DNA from: Aquatica leii
Lineage: Eukaryota; Arthropoda; Insecta; Coleoptera; Lampyridae
Assembly: GCA_035610365.1 (NCBI GenBank)
Contig: CM069435.1
Location: 9,946,001-10,010,000, forward strand
Direction of reading: 5' to 3'
Length of the DNA stretch: 64,000 bases
Below are positions 9,826 through 20,934 of the stretch, piece after piece (position 1 is the stretch's first letter; each line of letters begins with the position of its first letter). The notes beneath the pieces were generated by a model. It worked only from the letters and a program-made list of their open reading frames with translations, did not search any database and had not been told where the DNA came from. A program made the position numbers and the translations under genes.

Positions 9826-12800
9826 CTATATTTCTTCGTATAGCTTTGTCTCTCTCAGAAATTTCAGGACATTGCTAAATTTATTTAGTTTTGCTAATAC
9901 CATTAAGTTATTTATCCCATGCTTATTTCTATATTCTACTAAAATTGGACATTCTTCAAACACGTGAAGAATAGTAAGATATGCTCCGCATTGTGCGCAT
10001 CTTTTCGGGTTTGCTCCGAGTAGCAGGTAACTATGAGTCAGTCTTGTGTGTCCTATCCTGAGTCTGGTCAGAACCACTTAATCTTTTTTCTTTTGTGACT
10101 TCAGATTCGCTTGTGAGTGTACCTGAGGAGCAAATTTTCTCAGCTGAGTGTTGTTGTTATCCCACGAGATTTGCCATTTTTTATTACTATTGTTAGCAAT
10201 TTCTTTTAGGACATCTGTAATGGTAATTTCCTCTGTCGCCAGCGGATCGGAACATTCTATGGCATTTTTCGTGTCTTCGGGTAGATGCCCATGGTTTTCT
10301 TTAACAAATTTAATGATTTTGCCGGCGTTACGTAAAGTGTTCCATTTTTCAATTACTCTTTTCGTTAAAGCGTCATTTGTAATTGTGTTTTGCAGAGTTT
10401 TGACGGATTTAAGGTCACACAGAATTACGACGTTTTTATGTGATACGCGTTCGCTCACTTGTAACGCTTTTAGTAGTGCCACACACTCGACATTGTAGCG
10501 CGTGTATATATCACTCATTCTCCATGCTAGTATTGCTCCATCTTGTATCACATAAACCTCGTTGCGGTCTTCAGTTGTTCGTATTCTGACTAGAATGCGT
10601 CTGCCGTGACTTTCATTCACGCTGTTGGCGATGTGAGGCGCTTCCAGCTGCCATGGTGGAAGAGCGTTGGTTGTTTCCCAGTACTTTTTATTTAGCACGT
10701 TTTCAGAGTACAGCTCTTTGTGTAGACCTATTATTGCCGGAACTGTTTGGGTTTGCTGCCATTCATATTTGTCGTGCATAGGGGGATTCGTAATGATGTC
10801 ATACAGGAAGTGCTTGGGTTTTGTACGTAGTATTATTTGTTACGTTGAGGCTTTCAGTTGGAGACGTCCTAAATCCACCCGTTGCCAATAGCAATGCCTT
10901 GTTCCACAATGACTCTATTTTCTTAAGGTGTGCCTTTGCGGCCGACCCGTACACTACGGACCCGTACTCTATTTTACTTCTTACAAAGCAGTTAATCAGT
11001 TTTTTCAACGTGTCTGGGTCCGCACCCCATGTGTAGTTTCCTAGAATCCTAAGTCGATTTAGCGTTAATCTGGCCTTTGTAACCACATTGTTAATGTGTA
11101 ATTTCCAAGTAAGCTTGGAGTCCAAGGTTATGCCTAAGAATTTTATTTCGTTTACGCTAGGTATTAATACATCCTTGAGATATAGCGGCGAGTGCCTGTG
11201 TTCATGCCTGAGTCTGCAGAAGTGCATAGTGCGAGTTTTTTCAGATGAGAGTTTGAATCCCTTTTCTTCTGCGTCTGCAACTACCGTTGCAATATCTTCT
11301 TGCAGGCCGACTGATATTTCTTGCATATCTCGACCCGTTTTTACAATGCAGAGATCGTCCACATATAGCAATGCTCGAGACGTGCTCTTTATCTTGTCAG
11401 CTATGTTGTTAATTGCTATTGCAAAGAGAGTCACACTAAAAACCGAGCCCTGCGGTATGCCATTGCTTTGGGATACTGTGTTTGATAGCGTACTTCCAAT
11501 TTTTACTTGCATAGTTCTGTTTTCTAGGAAGTTTTGAATCAGTCGGGGCAGGCGCTCTTTTAGGTTCCATTTATGGAGTTTTTCTGAAATTCCATATTTC
11601 CACACTGTATCGAACGCCTTTTGTATATCGAAAAAAACCGCTTGTGCGTGTTGTTATTTCTAGGGTAAGATGTTTAATCATGCTAAAAGTGATTTTATCA
11701 TGTCCCGGTGCTGTATCTTTTGCCCGTTTAAGAATCCTTTCCATCTCGGCCATAGTAAAATTGTCATTGTAATTATCGCCAACGTCGGAATTGAAGTTTA
11801 TTTTGTCTTTCTCGCGAGTTCTTTTTTGTGTTAGGAAGGGTTTGTCGTATTGTGCGTCGCTTGAGATGCTTTCAAAGTACTTTGCGAAGAGGTTTGATAC
11901 CTCCCGAGGGTTTGTGAATATTTTTCCGTTTACTTCCAATGTTGGGTTTTGAGGTGCTGAGCTTGTTCCTATTATAGATTTAACTTTCCTCCACATTTCA
12001 GATTGTGCACTCGTGCTACTTAAACTAGATGTATAGTTCCTCCATGATAGTTTTTGTGTCTTTCTCTTCTCCCATCTTTCCTGTGCTCTTGCTACTTTAA
12101 ATGCTATTAGATTTTCTTTTGTTTGGTGTTTTTTATATCTGTTTAGCAAACGTTTCTTCTTCCTGTTTAGATTTTTAATTGTGTCGTTCCACCATGACGC
12201 TAGAGAACGCTTCATCTTACCCCCTGTCAGTGGCATTGACTTAGAAGCTGCTTCAACTACCGAGGTCGTAAAGCTAACTACCGCAGATTCCATATCGCAC
12301 TCTAAGTTTGGTGTTTGTATAATTTCAGCAAAGTGCGCCCAGTTTGCTTTTGTTGTATTAAACCTCCAGTCTGCTTTATATGTATTTGCTTTTATATTTG
12401 ATTGGAGCACTATTGGGAAGTGGTAGCTATGGTGAAGGTCTTCTAGCACCGACCAGGTGAAGTTCGTAGCGATTGTTGGCGTAGCGAGAGATAGGTCAAT
12501 AACACTGTACCCTCCGGAGGATTCGTTAAAATGCGTAGGGTGTCTTTCATTCAAAACTATTAGCGAGTTGTCATTTATAAAGGTTTCAAGGATTGCACCT
12601 TTATTGCTTGAGCAGGAGGAACCCCATATTGTATTGTGACAGTTAAAATCCCCTAGAATTAATTTTGGTGACGGGACTTGGGAGATCACCTCTTGGAGTT
12701 GTTCTACCGTCCACGACGTGTCAGGTAAGTATATGTTTACTAAGTTAAGCTTGAATTTATTTCGTATCTCGACCGCGTTTGCTTGTAGGGTAGTGTTTAT

Positions 12801-13051
12801 TTGAATTTCTTTGACCAGTAAATCGCTCCTTGCTAAAGTTACTACTCCACCGTGGCTTCTACACCTGGCTCTATTGCAGTTTCAGCACTAAATGTCCTAT
12901 AATTTTTAACTTGGAACGTTTCGCCCGGTTTTAGTTTGCTTTCTTGTAAGACTATAATCATAGGTTGTATTTCGTGTATCAACTGTCTCAGTTCGTCATA
13001 TTTGTTTTTTATACCACGCGCATTCCATTGCAGTATGGATTCGGTTGCCAT
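9826..13051 (-). pseudogene. LINE ORF2: endonuclease, reverse transcriptase, RNase H
   Basis: ATG at 13051. The endonuclease begins ILQWNARGIKNKYDELRQ, then IIVLQESKL. A frame change near 12840-12690 leads to LILGDFNCHN, WGSS and YSVIDLSLA. The RT N terminus reaches APGHDKITFSMIKHL and then jumps near 11665 straight to QAVFFDIQKAFDTVW in another frame. The RT blocks between (including the NYRPI-type motif) are deleted. The rest is well kept: NGIPQGSV, the catalytic LLYVDDLCIV and FLGITLDSKLTWK. After a stop near 10798 comes an RNase H domain (YNVECVALLKALQ, VVILCDLKSVKTLQN). The C-terminal TRLRIGHTRLTHSYLL with CAQCG and H-E-C residues follows to 9826. The internal deletion makes the copy unable to transpose itself. 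Confidence 0.88.
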
Positions 13052-14737
13052 TTTGGGTAAAATAATATAAGTGGATATAACGTATGTAAGTATAAGTTAA
13101 TAAATAAGTCAAAAGGACGAAGAGGACAAACATATAGGTCACTAACATGTTACGGTAATTTTCATTACGTACGCCTTTGTTGTTACGGTTGAAATCTTCA
13201 TTAGGTACGCCTATGGGTTTTCGACGTGAAATTAGATTCGAGTTTTGACAACCGCTAACTATTCTTTGCGCATGAGATGTCATTTGGTAGAAAGTCGTGA
13301 CATGTGGAATATGTGATGGCCTGTAATTAGCGAAGATTAATATTATCCGTTACCATCGGGGAAATAATGGAAAACCATTTATAATTATTTAATTTCTTAA
13401 TTTCGTTAAGACGTTACAGGGTGAGCTAAAGTCATCTTTTAATATAAACTCGTGTGTAATTCGTTTTCCTTTTGACAGCCATTTTGCGTACCTTCATGTT
13501 AAACCGTTAGATTCTCGATAAATGGATATCGTTACTATTATTAACTAAGGCATCACGTTGCCGGACTCGAGCGCTAACAGAAGGCGACTGCAAGCCGCAC
13601 AGTTGGGGCCTTAAGGAAGCATCTTGGGCATACTTAAACTACACGTGGCTGATACGCCGTGTTCGTGTTCACCACCTATTTGTGTTCCAGCGCTATTCTG
13701 TATTCGATACCACTTTCCGGAGGGATAAACCTCGACACATATTTATATGGGGCAATACTAACTTTTTCTCTATAAGACATGGTTATAACTAATTAACTCA
13801 ACGAAAAAGGGGTACCACAGCATATAACAACCGGTTTATATTCTTTATGTTGGTTTGTATCTTAATTAATAATTGTTATAGACGTGATTTCGTGAGACAT
13901 TAGCTTGACACGGTTTGCGATTCAAAGTGTTTGCAGGTTGTGTGTCGGGGGAACGTACGTTCTTCACACCAAAGGGAACGCCTGTATTTATTGGTAAGTG
14001 ATCTTATTTGTTTTATTACGTGGTCAAACGGGTCACTCACGAGACTTTTGTTATTGATTCTATAATTATCACTATCGTTGTTTACGAGTTAAGTAATAAA
14101 TTCTACTTATACCAAGTTGTGCATGCTGTGTATTACCGATTGATAACCGTTGATGCTATATTAAGTTTATACGCTGTGTTAGGATAAGTTAACATTAGCG
14201 TAATACTGTCTTATATCTGTGTTTGATTGTCAATAATGCTATTCTACTAATTTATGTAAACGTTATTTATTACAAACTATTCTTCGCTATAGATTCTTAT
14301 GGTAGTGTACTTATGTACGGTGTGTTGCCTATGCTACTGGCATTTTCTTTGTATTTAAACGCCATTATATTCTGTGATAAACCTTAGCGAGTTCTACATT
14401 AAAATTGTTATTGTGGTTAAATATTCTTTTATGACAATATACCTGTTTCCTATGACTATCGTATTAACTAATTGTTTCTGACTACTCGAACAGCTGAGTA
14501 GAGGAATTACGAACCTAACATCTAGTTGCAAGTTTATTCCCATTCTGTTGTGAGCAGGCAGACGTGACTTTGGGGAAGCTCTGGCGCCCTTATATATCTC
14601 TTCAATTTATGTATCTAGGAACCCCCCCTCTCTCCGACGATTGAGAGTTGGCCGTGCAGGTTCGTAAAACCAACAAAACTTGTAACAAACAGGTAGAACA
14701 TTTATCACAGTATGTATATCACAGATTGGGTTATATA
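13052..14737. other. Unexplained 1.7-kb segment between LINE ORF1 and ORF2
   Basis: In I-type LINEs ORF1 and ORF2 are adjacent or overlapping, so this segment is probably a later insertion. I found no terminal repeats, no coding frame with family resemblance and no clear duplication at its edges. A donor-like GGTAAGT occurs at about 13992. The segment has more CG-containing hexamers (ACGTAC, GCGTAC) than its surroundings. Confidence 0.4.
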
Positions 14738-15418
14738 TCACAGTTTTTGTTTTTTTGGTTTGTATGTCGTAACACTGGGGTTTTTCCTTAGGTTAGGCCG
14801 GGGAACTCCAAGCGGCCAACCTTTTTTCCGTTTGACATTTTGGTTCGATAGCTCCTGGTCAGATTCGTCCATCTCTTTTATGGAGCTCTCTGACATCTCT
14901 GATGCGCTGGATTCCATAGTCCAGTTGGATAGTGCTCTTGTGAATTGTGGTTTCCGTATTGTGTTAGATGGTGGTGGCATCTCCAAGTCGGGTCTGCTTG
15001 TAGGGGCTTGGGTTGTATCGCTTTTTCTCGGTATTTCATCATCCTTTGTTGCGGCTTCTGTAGTGTTCGGAGCTTTGTTATTGTTACTTTTTGCGGCTCT
15101 TTGGGCAAAGCTTTCATCTTTTGTAACAAATGACTTGCCATAAACGATGCTCTTCGCTTCCCTGTATGTTAGGTTGTGTTTGGCCTTGACTTCCATGACA
15201 ACTTTCTCCTTTATGTATATGGGGCAATTTGGGGATCGTGATGTGTGCATGCCTTCACAGTTTATACATTTTGGTGGATCTAGACATGGTTCTTCTTCCG
15301 CGTGGGGTGTCTTACCACATTCGCACATCTGTTTGCTTTTGCAGAACTTGGCCGGGTGTCCAAACTGTTGGCAATTAAAACACTTCGTCGGCAAGAGGAT
15401 GTATGGCGCTACCTTGAC
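14738..15418 (-). pseudogene. LINE ORF1 (gag) with three zinc knuckles, 5' truncated
   Basis: From the truncation point the frame reads VKVAPYILLPTKCFNC and then three knuckles: CFNCQQFGHPAKFC (CX2CX4HX4C), a degenerate CECGKTPHAEEEPC, and CINCEGMHTSRSPNC (CX2CX4HX6C). A charged Ser/Pro-rich tail rich in Lys follows, to the stop at 14738. The gag-like ORF1 protein of I-type LINEs binds element RNA to form the ribonucleoprotein. About 225 residues remain without stops. The N-terminal half is missing because the element is 5' truncated. An apparent upstream extension to 15535 in this frame belongs to the piggyBac exon, not to the LINE. Confidence 0.82.
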
Positions 15419-15437
15419 ATTTATTATTATCACTATT

Positions 15438-15880
15438 ATTAACAACTGTGTTGTTATCATTGTCATTTTTATTATTATTAATAAAACTTTCGTCATCGGT
15501 AGTCTCAGCGGAAGATGATGACGAATCGCTTTCATTTTGACGAAACGATGACGATGGCTCTAATGACAACAAATAAGAAAAAACAAGAAAAAATAACGAT
15601 ATTAACAATAATAACAATAGAAACACTTACGATTCAGCAGACTGCTTGAATGTTCAATCAAATTTTTTCCTCGGAACATATGGAGAGAAATGTTTGTGGT
15701 GTTATTATCAATCTCCCACTTCACTGCAGCCAAATTTTTAGATTTTATTATATTCATTATCACACCATAACACTTTGCGTCATGCTACTGGTCTCCAAAG
15801 TAAAACGTACTCCATGTATGGTCATTTTTTCCATCAAATGTGGGTGCAGGCACCCAGACACGCTGCCCCTCACGAAACAT
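15438..15880 (-). pseudogene. N-terminal exons of the split piggyBac transposase gene (inferred)
   Basis: Exon 1 runs 15880-15631: MFREGQRVWVPAPTFDG, then AAVKWEIDNN and NISLHMF, with one in-frame stop after YFGDQ. A 71-nt intron (15630-15560, GTAAGT...ATTAG) leads to exon 2 (15559-15438). Exon 2 encodes a Ser-rich then Asn-rich acidic stretch (SDSSSSSAETTDDES). The LINE insertion with a 9-bp duplication joins this exon directly to the NSDDDEDG segment of the piggyBac relic at 9725. That is why I assign it as the transposase N terminus. The 15880-15631 segment on its own is not recognised as a known domain. Confidence 0.6.
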
Positions 15881-16711
15881 TTTACGCCATAACTTCAACT
15901 CGTCGTAATTTGCAAACTATACCTGTATATTAACCTTTAAAAGGTGACATGTTGCATTATTCAAATAATATATTGTTTTGTTTTTATTTGTCGATCAGCT
16001 TCGTCCTGTGATATATAAACGAGTATTTTTAATGTTTTAAATATTTCTTGTGCTTTTGTATAATATATTACATTTGAAACTAAAATAGAAAAATTTTGAG
16101 TTGTAATACTGTTTGAATATATTTCTGTTTTCTATATGTTTATTTAATTTAAGTCTTTTCTGAATTTTGGAAGTGATTAAGAATACTTAGCATTACCATA
16201 CAAGTTTAATTAAAACTGAACCTTGTAACATTATTGAGTTTTAACGTAACAATTAAATTTTTTTATCAAAAACCTATTTATATTATAGTCTAAACAAAGA
16301 TAACATTATTTGGTATCTGTAGCAAAACGTAGGTGACATTCATTACAATTTAACCATCTATAAATAACTCTCTGCATTAGCAATTACTACTCCTTTAATA
16401 GTTTTATCCATCCAATTATCATTACGTATATGAAAGGGTTTATATACGCATCAGGCTATTACCCAACTAAACCACGTTAGTACCAGTTATAAAGTAAGTG
16501 TCCACAGAGCTTTGGTAAAAATTATTATTCATCTGTAGTCGTTTGATTCATTATCATAATCATTTTTATTCGGCTAAGATCGCATTGACCTCTACTATGT
16601 TACGCGATTGATTACTAAATACTTGCCAGTGTTAAAAATAAAAAGGAATGTTGTTAACGTATTATCTTAATTGTGTTTAATTTGGTCGCTACAAATAAAT
16701 TAAGAAAAAAT
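15881..16711. other. AT-rich intergenic stretch upstream of the SDR gene
   Basis: No coding segment, RNA gene or repeat boundary was recognised. It should contain the promoter of the downstream dehydrogenase gene, but no convincing core element could be singled out. Confidence 0.4.
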
Positions 16712-17708
16712 ATGTTTGATCTGTATGGAAAAGTAGCTCTGGTGACGGGTGGTGCTTCTTCACTAGGATTTTTATATGTAAAGGAGCTTCTACGCCACGG
16801 TGTTAAGGTAATGGTTTTTGTGCGGATGTTACTGTAATGGACTAATCAATTATTTAGGGAATATGTATAGTAGATATCAATGATAGTTATGGCGAAAGAG
16901 CAATTAGACAAATTAAAAATGAATACGGTGACGATAAGGCCATTTTTGTAAGTGCGGACGTTGCGGATAAATATCAGCTCGAAGGTAAGCGTCGATTTAG
17001 TACTAAAATCAAATTCTTTATTATTTTGTAGAGGCTTTTAAATCCACAATACAAGCATTTGAACATTTGGATATTGTTATCAACAGTGCTCACATTTTTA
17101 ACGACGCTATATGGGAACGAGAAGTTCAAACCAACATTGTAACATTTCGTATCACGTTTACCTCGATAGTAATTATTGAAATTTTAGAATGGAACTATCA
17201 ACGGCACTATCCTTGGATTTGACTATTATTTGCCTATATATAAAACCGGATCTGAAGGTTTAATCGTTAATTTTTCGTCGGTCACCGGAATAGACCCTAC
17301 AGCCAACTGCCCCGTTAGTGTCGCAACAAAATTTGCAGTGCTCGGCTTAGGCCGTTCGTTTGGATCAAAGCTCCAATACGAAAGACACAATGTAAAAGTA
17401 ATTACAATCTGCTCAGGATTCACGGATCCGGCATTGGCCGACTTTATCTGCCACGAAAGGTTATTAGGTCCTACTTATCACGAAATTCTGGAAAAAGAAA
17501 TAGACTCCTTCGTTGTGCAACCGTAAGTGTACACGTAAACGAAACTTCAGTAATTGATTAATGCTTTTTTAGACCATTGTTTGTAGCCAAATCTTTAATG
17601 AACATTATAAGTGAAGCAGAAACTGGATCTGTTTGGGTGGTGGAAGGAGAACAACCACCTTACGAGGTTGAGTTTTCTAATAGAGTGCAGCTTAAGAAAA
17701 AGAGTTAA
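16712..17708 (+). CDS. Short-chain dehydrogenase/reductase, 15-PGDH / insect ADH-like, altered catalytic site
   Basis: Five exons (16712-16807, 16858-16984, 17032-17138, 17188-17522, 17573-17708) splice in phase into 266 residues, the usual length for classical SDRs. All introns are GT-AG, 47-50 nt. The fold is recognisable: MFDLYGKVALVTGGASSLG (cofactor loop), IVDIND after strand 2, SADVAD, DIVINSAH (normally NNAG), NFSSVTG with Ser141, and ATKFAVLGLGRSF with Lys158. The residue four before Lys158, the catalytic Tyr in the family, is Ser154. The TGxxxGxG loop has Ser17 for its second Gly. Family members oxidise prostaglandins or alcohols with NAD+. Here catalysis is doubtful although the gene itself looks intact. 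AATAAA-type signals follow at about 17741. Confidence 0.9.
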
Positions 17709-18800
17709 CTTTGGCGAAACGAATTATACGCAATTTTCTAAATAAATAAATTTCTTCGTATTTACTCCTTTTTTCTTAAATAAATGAAAAAATTTTCATT
17801 GTCTAAATCGGAATGCACGAACAAAAGATCACAAAACCAAATCGAAATTACTTGATATATATTTGCAAAAGCCAGATAATATTTTAAAAAACAAATTGAT
17901 AACGCAATCGGAATATAAATACAAATATTAATCTAACCAATATTTACACTACACTGTGTAGATAAATTTCTCTTGTACTGATCAAAGTCCGTGGTTAACA
18001 AAGGAAAATCACTAAATTGGCGTAGAACATGAATAAATTAAAAATATTAATTAGACTTAATTTCTTTAATGGCATATTTCAATTGTTATGTATTATTTAG
18101 TTGTAATTGTAAGTATTGCAGTTAGCGCGGACAATTTTATCATTGCATATTTATCGTATGACGCGAATGGACATAAAAAATAATATTTGTACCCACTGAA
18201 TGCTTTTTTACATAGAAAATTTCACACAATTTTTTCTTTTCAAAGTAAGATTAAATTTTAATTATTATTTGTGCAATATTAATATTTAAATTATGTAAAT
18301 GCTTTTAAAACATTTGATCTACATTGTTCTTGAATTAATAACCGGAAATTTTCCCTCGTATACGATTTTTTTGATTAAATTACGTACTCGAAAAATTTTC
18401 GGTGATAATTCAAGCACTACGGAAATCACTAGTGAAAATTTCATACTAACATTTTTTAGGCAATTAGATGTAATTATGTTGTTCCGGGGCCGATTATATT
18501 GAAATTTTTTAATCAAATTTTCTTATTGAAGTTTAAATAGTTTTATTACAATTCAGATCTGAATTATTTTAAAACTTTACTAAAACAAATTCCTTGCGTA
18601 ATGGCGAATGACAAAACAGGCGAATATTGATTTTTTGAATTAAGAAATTATAAAAATATAGTTTTTATATACAAACATAAATCAAAAATATAACATAAAT
18701 GTTAGGATTATTATTAAAAATCCAGATAAAAAGTAATTTGCGAAAATGTATTGCGTTTATTAAATCTTACATAGTTACATACATTCTTTACAGGTTAATA
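17709..18800. other. AT-rich intergenic region
   Basis: It contains the probable 3' end of the SDR transcript (AATAAATAAA near 17741) and about 1 kb of AT-rich sequence. Overlapping opposite-strand frames at 18299-18516 resemble no protein family and look fortuitous. Confidence 0.4.
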
Positions 18801-19404
18801 ACACTGGTCTGCATGAAAATCGGCCCTGATACCATTCTTGACGACCCTTATGTAAAATGACCTCCTGAATCCAAAAATGAGCTCCGTTTTTACCCATCAC
18901 CCGCCTATTTTGGGGAACCCCATTTTTATTTTATTTTTTGCATTTTTTTAAGAATTTTAACTTATAGCCGTTAAACATCCCAAATCAGGTAATAAAATTT
19001 ATACCAAAGTATATGGCAAAAGTTTTGCTATCAAATGTATATACAAACAACAATAAAATACAAATATATAAGAACAGTAAAAAAAATATCAATAAACAGT
19101 TAGGAAGATTTACTGCACGACGCTGGCGATCTCAATATCACATGCAGGTTTGAACAGGAATTTTCGACAGGCTTGAACTTGCATTACTCTTCTCATTATA
19201 GTATATTACATTGTTTGCTTAACTGCTTCGATCAGTACATCTATAGTTGTTACAGAGTTAACTTGTCGACGTTTTAAACGTGCTGGATTTTGTGTTCATT
19301 TTTGTTCATTTGTGTAAAACAGTAAAACTACTTTTACTCCGGATTTTTTCAAGCGACTAAGTGTGATTTGTGGTTAATGTCGGGCGTTGAATTACTGTTT
19401 AATT

Positions 19405-20493
19405 ATGCCGCGCGAGTGTAAAAATCATCCCGATAGCTTCTGCTATGTCTGCGGGGAATTAATTTTAAAAGCGCAACAAAAACCTCTTTCTCCGCTTCTT
19501 AAAACAGCTTATAAATTGTACTTTGATTGTCAAGTTGGCGACCAGGACAAGACTTGGGCTCCATCAGTTTGCTGTACGACTTGTTACAGTAGTTTGACCA
19601 AATGGCTCAAAGGCACCCGTAAATCAATGCCATTTACTGTGCCCATGGTTTGGCGTGAACCTCGCTGTCATCTTACAGATTGTTGCTTTTGTATGACTTC
19701 CACCGTCGGGTTTTCGAGCAAAAGTAAGCATACAATTTTGTATCCCAATTTCCGTTAGCTCTAAGACCTGTTCCTCATAACGATACTTTGCCAATCCTAG
19801 AGCCCAAAACACTTATACTCTAGAGCCGGAAATTGATGTAAAAGACTCTGAGCCACAACCTGGGGCTTCGAATGATACGTTCAATATGATGAAGAGTATT
19901 CCGCAGATTTAGTTTCTCGGCAACCTCACTAAATCAAATTAAATGATCTTGTCAGGGATTTGTAGTTACCCAAGACTAAATCTCAGCTCCTAGGATCGCG
20001 ACATCAACAGTGGAATCTCTTAGAAAAGGGAGTAAAAATATCTTCTTACAGGACCAGACAAGCAACTCTGAAATGTCTTTTCTCAGAAGATAAAGGTTTA
20101 GTGTTCTGCCCTAATGCAAATTTATTGATGACAGAGCTACAGATGCCATGTGACCCAGACAAATGGAGACTGTTTATAGACACATCAAAAACAAGCTTAA
20201 AAGTTGTCCTGTTGGCAGATGGGAATGACTTCCCATCAGTTCCAGTTGCATACTCTGTTGATATGAAAGAAACGTACGAAAACAACTTCAGAATCCTTGA
20301 TAAAATTAGTTATCATGATTATAAGTGGAAACTTTGCGCTGACTTAAAAGTTGTTGCTCTACTCACGGGCCTGCAATCAGGATTCACAAAATATTGCTGC
20401 TTCCTTTGTGAATGGGATAGCCGAGCCCGAGATAAACATTACATCGTACGGGACTGGCCTCTGCGAGAAAATCTTATTCCTGGTCAGAAAAAC
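19405..20493 (+). pseudogene. Putative transposase of the unassigned element, 5' part
   Basis: The frame begins MPRECKNHPDSFCYVCGE (ATG at 19405; an in-frame ATG also lies at 19387). Next are AYKLYFDCQVGDQDKTWAPS, CCTTCYSSLTKWLKGTRKSMPF, VWREPRCHLTDCCFCMT and SKSKHTILYPN. The frame then breaks (19759-20040) but is recoverable through KLNDLVRDL and GSRHQQWNLLEKGVKIS. It reopens at 20101 with DPDKWRLFIDTSKTSLK, VDMKETYENN, LCADLKVVALLTGLQ, KYCCFLCEWDSRARDKHY and WPLRENLIPGQKN. I know this as an uncharacterised protein family that recurs in arthropods and cnidarians. The conserved Asp residues (IDTSK, ADLK) may be catalytic, which is inference. The LINE breaks it at 20493. Confidence 0.75.
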
Positions 20494-20913
20494 GAACGTG
20501 AATTTAAAAAAACAAATGTTATGTTATTTGGAGTAGTTGAGTCTGTGTCAAATGTGGTTGAGGATAGAATAAATCACGATAAATTGAACGTTACTGATAT
20601 GCTTACTAAGTTAGGAGTTGGTCAGGAAATTCCTAAGAAGATCATACAAATTGGTAAGCCAACGGTATCAAATATGCGCCCTATCAAATTAATTTTTGAA
20701 TCTCAAGAAATTGCAAAAAAAGTTATTCAGAGTGCAAGAAATTTGAAAATAAAGACAGTGAAACAGGATCTGACAACTATGCAAAGAGAGGAGCTGAAGA
20801 CATGTTTAAGGAAGTTAGACGATAGAAAGGGCAGAGGTGAGTTGAATCTAAAAATCAAGTATGTAAATGGAGTACCGAAGGTATTTCAATCAAATGCTCC
20901 AACTGAAGCCTAG
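20494..20913 (+). pseudogene. LINE ORF1 C-terminal portion
   Basis: About 139 residues without stop, beginning EREFKKTNVMLFGVVESVSN. It reads NMRPIKLIFESQEIAKKVIQ and QREELKTCLRKLDDRKGRGE, with a terminal stop at 20913. This is the pattern of jockey/CR1 ORF1 proteins, where an RRM-like fold is followed by a basic tail. Because the frame happens to continue from the host transposon's frame, the open stretch 20101-20913 is a chance fusion of two unrelated proteins. Confidence 0.7.
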
Positions 20914-20934
20914 CAATCAAAATATTTATCTATA

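Larger units (their letters stand above)
9735..15428 (-). mobile_element. I-type LINE (gag + EN-RT-RNase H), inserted in the piggyBac gene
   Basis: It is flanked by the 9-bp duplication ATCACTATT (9726-9734 and 15429-15437) and has an A-rich 3' tail at 9735-9770 (minus sense). It starts inside the ORF1 coding region, so it is 5' truncated. ORF1 lies at 15418-14738 and ORF2 at 13051-9826. Between them are about 1.7 kb of unexplained sequence. The combination of CCHC gag, apurinic-type endonuclease, RT and RNase H is that of I-clade LINEs. Confidence 0.85.

Noticed and set aside
14712-15518. Plus-strand frames opposite LINE ORF1
   Set aside because: The minus strand carries three zinc knuckles and continuous gag similarity; the plus frames are shadows.
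15935-15955. TTAACCTTTAAAAGG as a piggyBac terminus with TTAA duplication
   Set aside because: No matching inverted end could be found at the other side of the piggyBac relic, and the orientation is wrong for a right terminus.
18299-18516. Overlapping opposite-strand ORFs of about 65 residues
   Set aside because: Composition and lack of similarity are as expected by chance in AT-rich DNA.
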